Assembly (NCBI GenBank): GCA_963787425.1
Contig: CAWBCV010000004.1
Location: 434,001 to 498,000, forward strand
Length of the DNA: 64,000 nt
Source of the DNA: AP-15 sp963787425
GTDB taxonomy: Bacteria; Pseudomonadota; Alphaproteobacteria; ATCC43930; CGMCC-115725
Direction of reading: 5' to 3'
Shown piece by piece: positions 25,774 to 34,276 of this stretch. Every line of letters begins with the position of its first letter. Within the stretch, counting starts at the first letter, position 1. The notes under the pieces are model-generated. The model ran no database searches, was not told the origin of the DNA, and saw only the letters and a list, made by a program, of their open reading frames with translations. The position numbers were made by a program, and so were the translations under genes.

Positions 25774-26267
25774 TAAACCCCCTTCAGCGGGGTGGTTTCG
25801 CGTTTCTCGACCGGCGCGGGCTGGGCTCCGGTGCTCGGCTGGTAATCCAAGAGCTTGCTCGACAGGCTCTGCTCCCCGACCACCGCGTTCGGGTCCGGCG
25901 CCTGACCGCTGCGGGCGCCGATGTCGGGAAGCCCGTCCTCGGCGCGGCGCAGGCGGAAATCGGGCGCTTGCTTGCCCGGCTCGCCAGGCCCCGCCTGTTC
26001 GATGGCTTGGCGGGCCTGTTGGTCGGAACTCTTCTCTTGCGGCCGGGCGGCGCCGGGCTGCGGCGGACGCAGATTAAAGTCGGGCGGCATCGTCAGCGGC
26101 GCGCGCGATTCGACGGCAAACTCGTCGGGCGCAGTATGTTCGAGCCCGATCGCCTTCTTCAGGTCGGAGCAGCCGGAAATCAACAACGCGCAAGCCGCGC
26201 AAGCCAAGCAAAGAACGGGCGATATAGGAAGAGCGCGCGGCGCTCCAAACCGGTACTCACAGGACAT
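25770..26267 (-). CDS. DUF3035 lipoprotein
   Basis: The ATG at 26267 gives 165 residues with a lipobox LLISGC (Cys33), so the protein should be lipidated and membrane-anchored. The conserved DUF3035 core LGLEH..PDEF is seen as IGLEHTAPDEFAV, followed by RAPLTMPPDFNLRPP. The rest is low-complexity, rich in Pro, Gln and Ala, and ends in a charged tail. Its stop overlaps the TTG of the M16 peptidase gene, so the two are translationally coupled. Function is unknown; the constant linkage suggests a role in envelope peptide or protein turnover. Confidence 0.85.
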   Translation of the reverse strand: MSCEYRFGAPRALPISPVLCLACAACALLISGCSDLKKAIGLEHTAPDEFAVESRAPLTMPPDFNLRPPQPGAARPQEKSSDQQARQAIEQAGPGEPGKQAPDFRLRRAEDGLPDIGARSGQAPDPNAVVGEQSLSSKLLDYQPSTGAQPAPVEKRETTPLKGVY

Positions 26268-26295
26268 GGCACAAATCCCTCCCCACCGGGTTTTT

Positions 26296-26430
26296 TTAAT
26301 GTGCTTCCCGTCCACTAAGCAAGTCAACCGGCAGCCTCGCCTCGTTCCGCAAAGCCTCCAGCACAACCTGCGCCTTCAACCCGGCGTCCAGCCGATGCCC
26401 ATTCGCTCCTCCCTGATGGTCATGACGAAT
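26296..26430 (-). pseudogene. Possible IS3-family OrfA fragment
   Basis: The minus strand reads GLKAQVVLEALRNEARL and a little flanking sequence. This resembles the helix-turn-helix start of IS3-type OrfA proteins (typically FKAKVALEALRGE.TL.EL). Nothing of the later OrfA or OrfB follows. It is short, so chance similarity cannot be excluded. It lies between the DUF3035 gene and the BTRD1 gene. Confidence 0.35.
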
Positions 26431-26520
26431 CTCGGCCTCTTCGAGGAGAATGCCGAACGGTCTCGTCATCAAGGGCGGCGGCCTGATCGATGAACCATGA
26501 ATAGCCACGCCAAGAAGGTG

Positions 26521-26550
26521 CTCCCTCCCCCGCGAGCGAGCGAGGGAGGG
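26521..26550 (-). terminator. Hairpin downstream of the BTRD1 gene
   Basis: CTCCCTC at 26521-26527 pairs with GAGGGAG at 26542-26548, with extra pairing possible in the GC-rich interior. The hairpin lies 24 bases past the BTRD1 stop codon. There is no T-run on the minus-strand side, so if it ends transcription it is not a classical intrinsic terminator. Confidence 0.35.
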
Positions 26551-26573
26551 TTAGGGCGGCGTCGCTGGTAGCG

Positions 26574-28550
26574 CTAGACCGCTAGCCGGCAGGCGGCGAT
26601 ACCGGTCGCGTAGAGGCCCTGGGCGAAATAGGTGTCTATTTGCTTGGCGAGATCTTTCCACAAGTAATTGCCGAGAACCCATTCCGCACCGCCCGGACCG
26701 GGACGAAATACCGCCGTATAGAGCGGCCCGTTCGAGCTCTCGACCACCGCGATGCCCGTCGCATAGAGGCCTTGCTTGAAATAGTTGTCCACGGTTGGTG
26801 CGAAGCTCGACCAGGGCTGTGCGGAGACCACCCATTCCGCGCCGGTGCCGGGACGGAAGGCAGCGGAATACAGCACCACGCCGTTCTGGATCGTCACGGC
26901 AATCGCTGCCACGTAGAGGCCTTGCTTGAAGTAGTTGTTTACCGTGGTGGCGAATTGCGACCAGGGCTGGGCCGAGACCACCCATTCGGCACCGCTGCCG
27001 GGGCGGAATACGGCGGAGTACAACACCTCGTTGCCGGCCTCCGCGATACCGAGTGCGGTCACGTAGAGGCCTTGCTTGAAGTAGTTGTCGGTGACCGTCG
27101 CAATCGAAGACCACGGCTCGGCCGGCACCACCCATTCGGCGCCGCTGTCGGGGCGGAAAACGGCTGAATAAAGGATGTTGTTGTCATCGGCCACTATATT
27201 CAGCGCCTGGGCATACAAACCCTGCTTGAAGTAGCCGTTGATGGTGTTGAACATAGCCGACCAGGGCTGTGCGGGCACCACCCATTCCGCCCCGCTGCCA
27301 GGGCGGAAGACGGCGGTATAGGCAACATCCTGGAGCGGGAATGGGTTGTCGGTGGTCAGCCCCGAGGGGGTGCCGCGCGGATAGGTGCGATCCATCAACG
27401 CCATGAACAACGCGTAGCCGTCGGTCTGGCCGGTGAGGTTCTGGTAGGTCTTCGCCAGGGTCGAGTTGCCGGCGGCAATAATCTGGGTCCAGCTGTAGCC
27501 GAGCTGGAAGCGCATCCAGTTGAGGAACAGCACCGAGCAGCCGATTGATACGTAGTCCTGGTCGGTGCCCTCGGTGTTGTTGATCCAGTCGGGGCGCCCG
27601 GGCGCGTCGAGCCAGGACGCCGAGGAGACGAAGTTGGACGGCTCGACGCCAGGATAAAGATCGTTGGCCAGCACGCGGGAGAGACCCTCGCCGTTGCTGG
27701 CGCCGCAATTCCAGCCATGGCCGAACGCGGCTTCGAACACCTCGTCCTCTTCGGCGACCAGCAACTGGAGAACGAAAGAGTTGTTGATCGGATTGCTCGA
27801 ATTGGCGCCCAGGTAGAGCGTGGTCGACGAGCAACTCGCATGGCTGGCGCCGTTGCTGGCGATAGTGATGTAGATATTGAACGGCAGGCTGCCCGGCGTG
27901 GTGTTGCTGAACCAGCCGCGGAGGGTGTTGAAGTCCGCCTCACACTTGCCGAGGACGGCGTCGGCGGCACTGGCGCCGGCGTTGCCGAGTACGCTGTCAT
28001 AGAAAACGACGAAATGCGCCGTGCTGCCACGCTGTATGTAGTTCGGGTTGTTGCCGACATCGCCGAGGCCGGGGACCGTGGCTTCGGTCATCACGTGGCC
28101 GCGCGGGCCGTACACGTGGAAGGTGGGCAAGCCGCGGCCGAGCGCCGTATCGCCGCCGGCACGCGCAACGGGAGCTTCTGCCCCGACCGCCCCATCGCCG
28201 CCTACGACGGCCGCAGCAGACGGCATGGCGGCCGGTGGGTCGCCCCCGGCCACGGCGGCCTGAGCAGAGGGGATGGCAGCCGGTGCGTCGCCCCCGGCCA
28301 CGGCGGCCTGGCCGGTCGGAGCGGCCGACGCTGCCGCTACGGCTGTTCCGCCGGCGACGCCCTGGAACATGCCGAGGTCGTGGACGATGGGGAGTGGGGC
28401 CCCGTTACCGCCCGCGGTGGCTGCCACCGGACCCGAAGGGGCGCTCTCGGCAATAAGATCGCCGCCGCCGGTGACTTCGGTTTCCGCGCTCCTTGCGCTC
28501 TTGCCGCCGCCTGCGGTCCGTTTCTCCGCAAGCCCGTGAGTTTTACTCAT
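26574..28550 (-). CDS. Large protein with five C-terminal bacterial tandem repeat (BTRD1-like) units
   Basis: The ATG at 28550 follows GGGAGA by eight bases and gives 658 residues. Residues about 1-165 are Ala/Gly-rich and low complexity, with repeated AVAGGD and PAA. The middle (about 170-410) is a compact domain with several Cys, FNIYITIASNGASH, FGHGWNCGASNGEGLSRVL and LNWMRFQLGYSWTQII. Its layout suggests a metallopeptidase-like fold, but the HExxH position reads AEEDEVFE, so a peptidase cannot be claimed. The last 246 residues are five 46-50-residue repeats (AVFRPGSGAEWVV..PWS....YFKQGLYA.A). No signal peptide is seen, so export would need another route. Confidence 0.8.
   Translation of the reverse strand: MSKTHGLAEKRTAGGGKSARSAETEVTGGGDLIAESAPSGPVAATAGGNGAPLPIVHDLGMFQGVAGGTAVAAASAAPTGQAAVAGGDAPAAIPSAQAAVAGGDPPAAMPSAAAVVGGDGAVGAEAPVARAGGDTALGRGLPTFHVYGPRGHVMTEATVPGLGDVGNNPNYIQRGSTAHFVVFYDSVLGNAGASAADAVLGKCEADFNTLRGWFSNTTPGSLPFNIYITIASNGASHASCSSTTLYLGANSSNPINNSFVLQLLVAEEDEVFEAAFGHGWNCGASNGEGLSRVLANDLYPGVEPSNFVSSASWLDAPGRPDWINNTEGTDQDYVSIGCSVLFLNWMRFQLGYSWTQIIAAGNSTLAKTYQNLTGQTDGYALFMALMDRTYPRGTPSGLTTDNPFPLQDVAYTAVFRPGSGAEWVVPAQPWSAMFNTINGYFKQGLYAQALNIVADDNNILYSAVFRPDSGAEWVVPAEPWSSIATVTDNYFKQGLYVTALGIAEAGNEVLYSAVFRPGSGAEWVVSAQPWSQFATTVNNYFKQGLYVAAIAVTIQNGVVLYSAAFRPGTGAEWVVSAQPWSSFAPTVDNYFKQGLYATGIAVVESSNGPLYTAVFRPGPGGAEWVLGNYLWKDLAKQIDTYFAQGLYATGIAACRLAV
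26577..27314 (-). repeat. Five tandem 150-base coding repeats
   Basis: Four units of exactly 50 codons and a last one of 46 codons each encode (A/S)A(V/A)FRP..GAEWV...PWS......YFKQGLY. The repetition is at protein level within the BTRD1-like gene. DNA similarity is high enough to permit unit gain or loss by recombination. Confidence 0.85.
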
Positions 28551-29064
28551 ATTCAGTATCTCCCTTTGGGTTGATAAGGCGCGGCCTTGCCCCGGCCGCG
28601 ACAATCCGGGTCTGACCCGCGGCGCCGATCGTCCAGGGCCATTCCCGTTCCCATGATATCCATCCTCGTCGATGAGAGGTGTGAGCTGGGTCACAGTTCA
28701 CGGAGCGAAAAATGTCCGAGTGCCGGACGGTCAAAATTGTCTTGTCCGGCGGAGCCCACGGGGTGAAGAGGGTGATGTTATCTATCCAGCGTCCAATTCT
28801 CGTCGGGTGGCTTCGAGCACGCCGGCAAGATTAAATTCCATCTCCATGACTCCAGAACCTTAAGTGACGCTCCGTAACGAGACAGCGAGAAAACATCATG
28901 TCTCCTTCTATGGAGTAGTTATTTCTCATAGCATTTTCCAAGATCTTGACTGACGCGGCACTCAATTGATGCGCGGTGTCTGTAAATTCCGGGCTTTCGG
29001 GAACACGAGCCTGGGCGGGCCGAAGCGGCCTGACTTCCTCTGTCAATGGAGGTCGCAATTCCAG
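28551..29064. other. Intergenic region, no gene recognised
   Basis: The region lies between two divergent transcription units, the BTRD1 gene and the livM fragment. No protein-like frame is seen. It should contain the promoter of the BTRD1 gene, but no clear hexamers stand out. Confidence 0.4.
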
Positions 29065-29349
29065 ATGTTCATCTCACCCGACACGGTGAGCGGCATCGCG
29101 GTGTCATTGCAGATGGTGTTCGCCGCGGTCGTCGGTGGGCTCTACGTGCCATTGGGGCCGACGGTCGGTGCGGCGATAACGATCCTGCTGACCGAGACAT
29201 TGCGCATCTCGTTCAGCACCGCGGCGGTCGACTGGGACAATCTGGGCTATGGCACCCTGCTCGTGTTGTTTATCATCTCTCTCCCGCAAGGCCTGCTCGG
29301 TTCGGTGCTGGCCATGCTGACCCGAAGGGAGGGTTTTCGACATGACTGA
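29065..29349 (+). pseudogene. LivM-type branched-chain amino-acid ABC permease, C-terminal fragment
   Basis: The frame contains MFISPDTVSGIAVSLQMVF, AAVVGGLYVPLGPTVGAAI, LLTETLRI and LGYGTLLVLFIISLPQGLLG, the last membrane helices of LivM-type permeases (full length about 320-350 residues). Everything before ISPDTVSG is gone and no start site fits. The frame ends eight bases inside the CoA-transferase gene. In related genomes such CoA-transferase genes often follow a livHMGF transporter, so a deletion probably removed the rest of that operon. Confidence 0.72.
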
Positions 29350-30559
29350 ACCGCATGGTCCTCTGGAGGGCGTGAAGGTCGTCGCCTGCTCCACCGCGCA
29401 AGCCGGCACGGTGCCGTACATGCTGATGGCCGATCTCGGCGCGGAGGTGATCAAGATCGAGGTCCCGGAGGTCGGCGATAATTCGCGCGGCTCGACCGTC
29501 CTGCCAGGTATGCCCAGCACCTATTTCGAAACCAACAATCGTGGCGTGAAGAGCCTCACGTTGAACTTGAAAGCCGCAGAGGGCCGCGAAATCCTCCGCA
29601 AGTTGGTCGCGCAGGCGGACATCTTCGGACAGAACTTCCGCCCCGGCGCGGCGGAAAAGAACGGCTTCGGCTACGAAGAACTGAGGAAGGTAAACCCGAG
29701 GCTCGTTTACATGTCGATCTCGGGCTACGGCCCCAAGGGACCGCATGCCGATCTGCCGGGCACCGATTCGATGGCCCAGGCTATGGGCGGCATTGCCGAA
29801 GCCTATTCGACGCCGGGCCAACCATTGAAGACCGGCATCGTCTCCGTCGCCGACGAAACCTGCGCCATCCTCGCCTTCGGGGGCGCGCTCGCCGCACTGA
29901 CCTACGCGCGCAGCACCGGCATCGGCCAGAAGGTCGATTGCTCGTTGCTCGGCGGCCAGATCCGGCTGATGGGCTGGACCCTAACGACGGCAATGTGGCG
30001 CAACCGCGATCCGGTCACCGGCCAGGCCCGCGTTACCGGCACGCCGGAGCGCCCCGGACTAAGCGCCAGCTTTAATGATCGGGACGGCAAGCCGCTGGTG
30101 TTCCAGTTGAACGGCGCCCGCAAATGGCGTGACGCGATGACCGCGCTCGGCTTTTACGAGGCTCTTGAACAGGCCGGGTTTGGCGATCTCGGTGTGATCG
30201 TCTCGTCCGTAGAAAAGCGCGCGACTTTGCTGCGTTTGCTCGATGGGCTGTTCGCGACAAGCCCGCGGGACGATTGGGTTGCCAGACTGCGCGGCGCCGA
30301 CATCGTCGCTGCGCCCATAAACACATTGCTCGAAGCCTCGAACGACCCCGACGTGCTGGCCAATGGATACGTAACCGAAACGGACTACCCGAAATACGGC
30401 AAGAGACTCAAAGTCCACGGCTCGCCGTGGCACTTCTCCGAAACACCCGCCCATATCGGCATCGCCCCAGAACTCGGCGGGCACAATGACGAAATCCTCG
30501 CCGAGCTCGGCTACGCTCCGGTACAGATCGAAGATTTCCGGCACAGAAAAATCATCTGA
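29342..30559 (+). CDS. CaiB/BaiF family (class III) CoA-transferase
   Basis: This 405-residue protein carries the family signatures LEGVKVVACSTAQAGTVP, MADLGAEVIKIE, NRGVKSLTLNLK, and PGTDSMAQAMGG, which holds the probable catalytic Asp142 that forms an acyl anhydride. VDCSLL is also typical. It moves CoA between carboxylic acids, for example from succinyl-CoA or another acyl-CoA to a catabolic intermediate. The ATG lies inside the 3' end of a truncated livM, so its original operon promoter may be lost. Substrate is not predictable. Confidence 0.92.
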   Translation: MTEPHGPLEGVKVVACSTAQAGTVPYMLMADLGAEVIKIEVPEVGDNSRGSTVLPGMPSTYFETNNRGVKSLTLNLKAAEGREILRKLVAQADIFGQNFRPGAAEKNGFGYEELRKVNPRLVYMSISGYGPKGPHADLPGTDSMAQAMGGIAEAYSTPGQPLKTGIVSVADETCAILAFGGALAALTYARSTGIGQKVDCSLLGGQIRLMGWTLTTAMWRNRDPVTGQARVTGTPERPGLSASFNDRDGKPLVFQLNGARKWRDAMTALGFYEALEQAGFGDLGVIVSSVEKRATLLRLLDGLFATSPRDDWVARLRGADIVAAPINTLLEASNDPDVLANGYVTETDYPKYGKRLKVHGSPWHFSETPAHIGIAPELGGHNDEILAELGYAPVQIEDFRHRKII

Positions 30560-30855
30560 GCCGCGCTACGGCAGTCGGAGCAAGCGGGACTAGGGTGCAC
30601 CCACATGCATATTGCATATTTGCTATCCTATTGCTGTACCAACTTAAAAATATATCATTTTTCGCCATTAATCCGCCTAATTGGTAATACAGCTAGGCTA
30701 CCGACAGCGCCTCGCAATGTGTTTGTCGGTCCTAGGTGGCCAATTGCATTAACCCGTTTCCCATAATTGATATTCCGGGGATGATCGCCGCAGGTTAGTG
30801 GCATGGGCGATGTGGTAGGATGAGTTCGGATGCAGCCCAAAGGTGATCCCGACGC

Positions 30856-31881
30856 ATGCAAAGGAGCGCTGGAAATGTTGCCGCACTGAGCGCCGGCGAG
30901 ATAGCGCCCGAACGCGGCCGTGGGGCGGCGCTGTCGATCAGGCTCAGCGCGGCCATCATAACCGCGACCGTCAACGAGCCGCGTGTTCTGACTGTTCGCA
31001 TCGGGCGTGAGCCGGTCGAGGGGCTGCCCTCCGGCCCGCTGGAGGTCGAGCACCGTACGCTGGAGGTCGGACTGCGCGCATGGGTGGAGAGGCAGACTAG
31101 CCAGAGGTTGGGCTACGTCGAGCAGCTCTACACCTTTGGCGATCGTGACCGCACCGAAACTGGTGAGACGCGACCGGGCCGGGCCCTGACCGTCGCATAT
31201 CTGGCGCTGGTGCGCGAAGCGCGTCCGAGCGGAGCCGCCGAGGCGCTGTGGCAAAACTGGTACCGTTTTTTCCCATGGGAGGACTGGCGTTCCGGAAGCC
31301 CGGCGGCGCTTGCCCCGGTCGAGGAGCGGTTGCATTTGTGGGCGGGGCAGGCAGCGACCGAATTGGAGCGGCGGCTGCGCGAGGAGAGGGTCGGCCTCGC
31401 GTTTGCGGCTTCCTGGAACGAGGAGCTGGTGCTTGAACGCTATGAACTCCTTTACGAGGCGGGTCTCATCCAGGAGCGCTGGCGCGATCTCGGACGTCCG
31501 ATGCCATCGGAAGATGGCCCGGTCTTCGGGATGCCGATGGCGGCCGATCATCGTCGCATTCTCGCCACCGCGATCGGCCGGTTGCGCGGCAAGATAAAAT
31601 ACCGCCCTGTCGTGTTCGAGCTGATGCCGCCAGCGTTCACGTTGCTGCAGCTGCAACGAACGGTCGAGGCGCTGTCGGGGGTGCGGCTGCACAAGCAAAA
31701 TTTTCGCCGCCTGGTCGAGCAGCAGGGCCTAGTTGAGGAGACCGGCGGAATCAGCGCCACGACGGGCGGGCGGCCCGCGCGTCTCGTGCGCTTTCGCCGC
31801 GAGGTGCTGCTCGAGCGCCCGGCGCCTGGTCTGCGCCTGCGTGCCGGCCGTCGTTCGATGACATCTGTCGCAAGTGCATAA
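30856..31881 (+). CDS. Nudix-like NrtR-type regulator/COG4111 family protein
   Basis: The 341-residue protein starts with a Nudix-like fold (TVNEPRVLTVR, GLRAWVERQTSQRLGYVEQLYTFGDRDR) in which the canonical Nudix box GX5EX7REUXEEXGU is not conserved. It ends with a winged-helix part (FELMPPAFTLLQLQRTVEAL, LHKQNFRRLVE) as in NrtR regulators of NAD metabolism. NrtR proteins bind ADP-ribose through the Nudix part and release DNA. A lost Nudix box fits a regulator without hydrolase activity. No NAD genes are in the window, and an AT-rich segment at 30610-30660 lies upstream. It is transcribed toward the convergent rmuC. Confidence 0.75.
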   Translation: MQRSAGNVAALSAGEIAPERGRGAALSIRLSAAIITATVNEPRVLTVRIGREPVEGLPSGPLEVEHRTLEVGLRAWVERQTSQRLGYVEQLYTFGDRDRTETGETRPGRALTVAYLALVREARPSGAAEALWQNWYRFFPWEDWRSGSPAALAPVEERLHLWAGQAATELERRLREERVGLAFAASWNEELVLERYELLYEAGLIQERWRDLGRPMPSEDGPVFGMPMAADHRRILATAIGRLRGKIKYRPVVFELMPPAFTLLQLQRTVEALSGVRLHKQNFRRLVEQQGLVEETGGISATTGGRPARLVRFRREVLLERPAPGLRLRAGRRSMTSVASA

Positions 31882-31915
31882 GCTGCGCGGGTTTCGTCGC
31901 CACGTTTACAAGGGG

Positions 31916-33199
31916 TCACTCCGCAGCTTCGCGCGCGTCCTCGATCAATGCGCCAGAAGCGGGCGCCAGCAATACCGCGGCCTCGACCTCCGGCAGCACC
32001 TCGACGCCACGCAGTTTGCGGTCCATTGCCCGGCGGCGTACACCGGCTTCTTCCACGACCTTCTGCGCCTCGTCGAGCTTCTTGTGGACCTTGTCGAGAA
32101 CGCCGCCGAATTTTTCGAACTCGGTCTTGACCGCCGAAAGGACCTGCCAGACCTCGCTCGACCGCCGCTGGATCGCCAGGGAGCGGAAGCCCATCCGCAG
32201 CGAGGTCAACAGCGAGACGAGCGTCGTTGGGCCCGCCACCAGGATGTGGCATTCGCGCTGCAGCCAATCGACGAGGCCGGGCCGTCTGATGACCTCCGCG
32301 AACAGCCCTTCCGTCGGCAGGAACATGACCGCGAAGTCGGTGCTGTGCGGCGGCGCCACGTATTTGGCGGAGATGTCCTTGGCGCCGTAGCGCACCCGCG
32401 CCTCGATGCCGCGCAATGCCGCCTCGACCGCCTCCAGATCGCCTCGTTCGCTCGCCTCGACCAGCCGGTCGTAATCCTCGGTCGGGAATTTGGCGTCCAG
32501 CGGCAGCCATAATGGCGCGTCACCGTCCCCCGGCAATTTGACCGCAAACTCGACCCGCTGGTTGCTGCGCGGCCGCACCTCGACATTGCGCGCGTATTGG
32601 TCGGCCGACAGGATCTCCTCGAGAATGTTGCCGAGCGCCACCTCACCCCAGGTGCCGCGCGATTTGACGTTGCTGAGGATGCGCTTCAAATCGCCGACGC
32701 CGGTTGCCAGCGCCTGCATCTCGCCGACACTCTCGTGCACCCGGGTCAGCGAATCGTTGACCATCTTGAAGGACGCACCGAGCCGCTGTTCGAGTGTTCC
32801 CTGCAGCTTCTCGTCGACCGTCTGGCGCATCTGCTCCAGTTTTGCGGAATTTTCCGCACGCAGCACATCGAGGCGGCCTTCGACCGTCTGGCGCAGCCCG
32901 CTTACGGCCGCACCGAGTTGCTCGCTCATTTGCTTCAAGGTGAGCTGCACCTCCTCGCGCAGAGCTCTCGCATTCGCGGCGGTCTCTTCGCGCCACAGCT
33001 TCGCGCCGACAGCGCTCTCCTGACGGCCGAGCGCGAACTCCTCGCGCAAAACCTGATCCAGTTTCGCTAGGGAGGCTTCGAGGTCCTGCCGCTGCATTGC
33101 CGGGCCGAGGCGCCAGAGGCGAACAAAGATTGCTGCAGCGAGCGCCGCCCCGGCTAGCGCGGCGACGAGAGTTATAGCCAAAAGTGGCTCTATAGCCAT
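31916..33199 (-). CDS. rmuC: DNA recombination protein RmuC
   Basis: The ATG at 33199 gives 427 residues. It has an N-terminal membrane anchor (about 5-27), a long coiled coil (about 40-175) and the RmuC nuclease-like domain with SNVKSRGTWGEVALGNILEE, PLDAKFPTEDYDRL, VMFLPTEGLFAEV and LVAGPTTLVSLL. This domain is related to PD-(D/E)XK nucleases and limits inversions between short repeats. The upstream in-frame extension is arginine-rich and lacks a start signal, so it was left out. Neighbouring genes are unrelated in function. Confidence 0.92.
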   Translation of the reverse strand: MAIEPLLAITLVAALAGAALAAAIFVRLWRLGPAMQRQDLEASLAKLDQVLREEFALGRQESAVGAKLWREETAANARALREEVQLTLKQMSEQLGAAVSGLRQTVEGRLDVLRAENSAKLEQMRQTVDEKLQGTLEQRLGASFKMVNDSLTRVHESVGEMQALATGVGDLKRILSNVKSRGTWGEVALGNILEEILSADQYARNVEVRPRSNQRVEFAVKLPGDGDAPLWLPLDAKFPTEDYDRLVEASERGDLEAVEAALRGIEARVRYGAKDISAKYVAPPHSTDFAVMFLPTEGLFAEVIRRPGLVDWLQRECHILVAGPTTLVSLLTSLRMGFRSLAIQRRSSEVWQVLSAVKTEFEKFGGVLDKVHKKLDEAQKVVEEAGVRRRAMDRKLRGVEVLPEVEAAVLLAPASGALIEDAREAAE

Positions 33200-33475
33200 G
33201 AACTCCTCCGGCACGGAGCGGCTAGCTCGCGACGAGGTCGCGAGCTCGGCCGGAGTACGATCTGTCGAACGTCGCGCGCAGCGACGGAACGCGAACATAG
33301 AGCGAACATAAAGAGGAAACTATCCCGATCTGCCGATCTCTGTCGAGCAATTCTGTAGCCAATCAAATGAACCGGCAGTTAGCGCGCCTCCATGCGCCCT
33401 TCGGGGCGCTGACGAGGCCGCCAGTTGTAGCTAAGCTGGTCAGACGATTCGTATGCCCAGCGAGGGTTTGCACCA

Positions 33476-34084
33476 ATGCCTGCCGAGACGAAGCCTTTTA
33501 CCGTCTACCCGCATAACTGGCACTCGATCGATTACGTTGCCGAATGGGTCAAACGAGACCTAGCGCGCGACCCCGAGCGCCGGCCGCTGTTGCAGCGGAT
33601 GCTGTCATTTGCGACGTCGCCGCACGATGCCGCGCTGGCGGTGTTGGACGTCGGCGCCGGCTACGGCGCGGTTACGGAAGAGGTGCTGCGGGCCTTCCCA
33701 GCGGCCCGGGTCACTTTGCAGGATTATTCCCGGCCGATGCTCGACCGCGCCCGCGAGCGTCTCGCCGATCGTTCCGAGCAGCTCCGTGATGTGGTTTGCG
33801 ACCTCACCGACCCGTCATGGCCGCAACAGGTCGGCGGACCCTTCGACCTCGCCGTCTCTGCGATAGCGCTCCACAATCTACGCGACGACGAGAAGATCTT
33901 CGCCTGCTATCGCGCGATCCGTGGTCTGCTCAAACCCAGCGGCTGCTTCTTGAACTGCGACCGCTTTGTCGAAGGCGTGGGGCCGCACTTGGCCGAGCTC
34001 CGTAAGGCTGGCTTCGATCGCCTCGAGTGCTCGTGGCAAGAACCGCCTCGCGCGATCATTGTCGCCGGCCGGAGCGCCGGCTAG
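33476..34084 (+). CDS. Class I SAM-dependent methyltransferase
   Basis: The 202-residue protein has a clear SAM-binding motif I (LDVGAGYG at about 57-64) and later blocks VTLQDYSRPMLDRARERL and FDLAVSAIALHNLRD, as in UbiE/tellurite-type small-molecule methyltransferases. It closes with LLKPSGCFLNCDRF. No specificity feature shows its acceptor. It stands alone between rmuC and a convergent monooxygenase gene. Confidence 0.88.
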   Translation: MPAETKPFTVYPHNWHSIDYVAEWVKRDLARDPERRPLLQRMLSFATSPHDAALAVLDVGAGYGAVTEEVLRAFPAARVTLQDYSRPMLDRARERLADRSEQLRDVVCDLTDPSWPQQVGGPFDLAVSAIALHNLRDDEKIFACYRAIRGLLKPSGCFLNCDRFVEGVGPHLAELRKAGFDRLECSWQEPPRAIIVAGRSAG

Positions 34085-34276
34085 CCCTGCCACCCGGCCT
34101 TGCGCAGCCCCTCGACCATGTTGGCGTGGTCTTAGGGGCGGAATCCTAAGCTCGCTGATGAACGGGCCTTCCGCGGTTATCAAATCGCGTTTCCCTGTCA
34201 CAGATTTACCCGGAATCGGCGATACCCGGCAAGATCCGGCGGCATTGCAGTTGAATTGGCGAACCCATTTGGCGCG

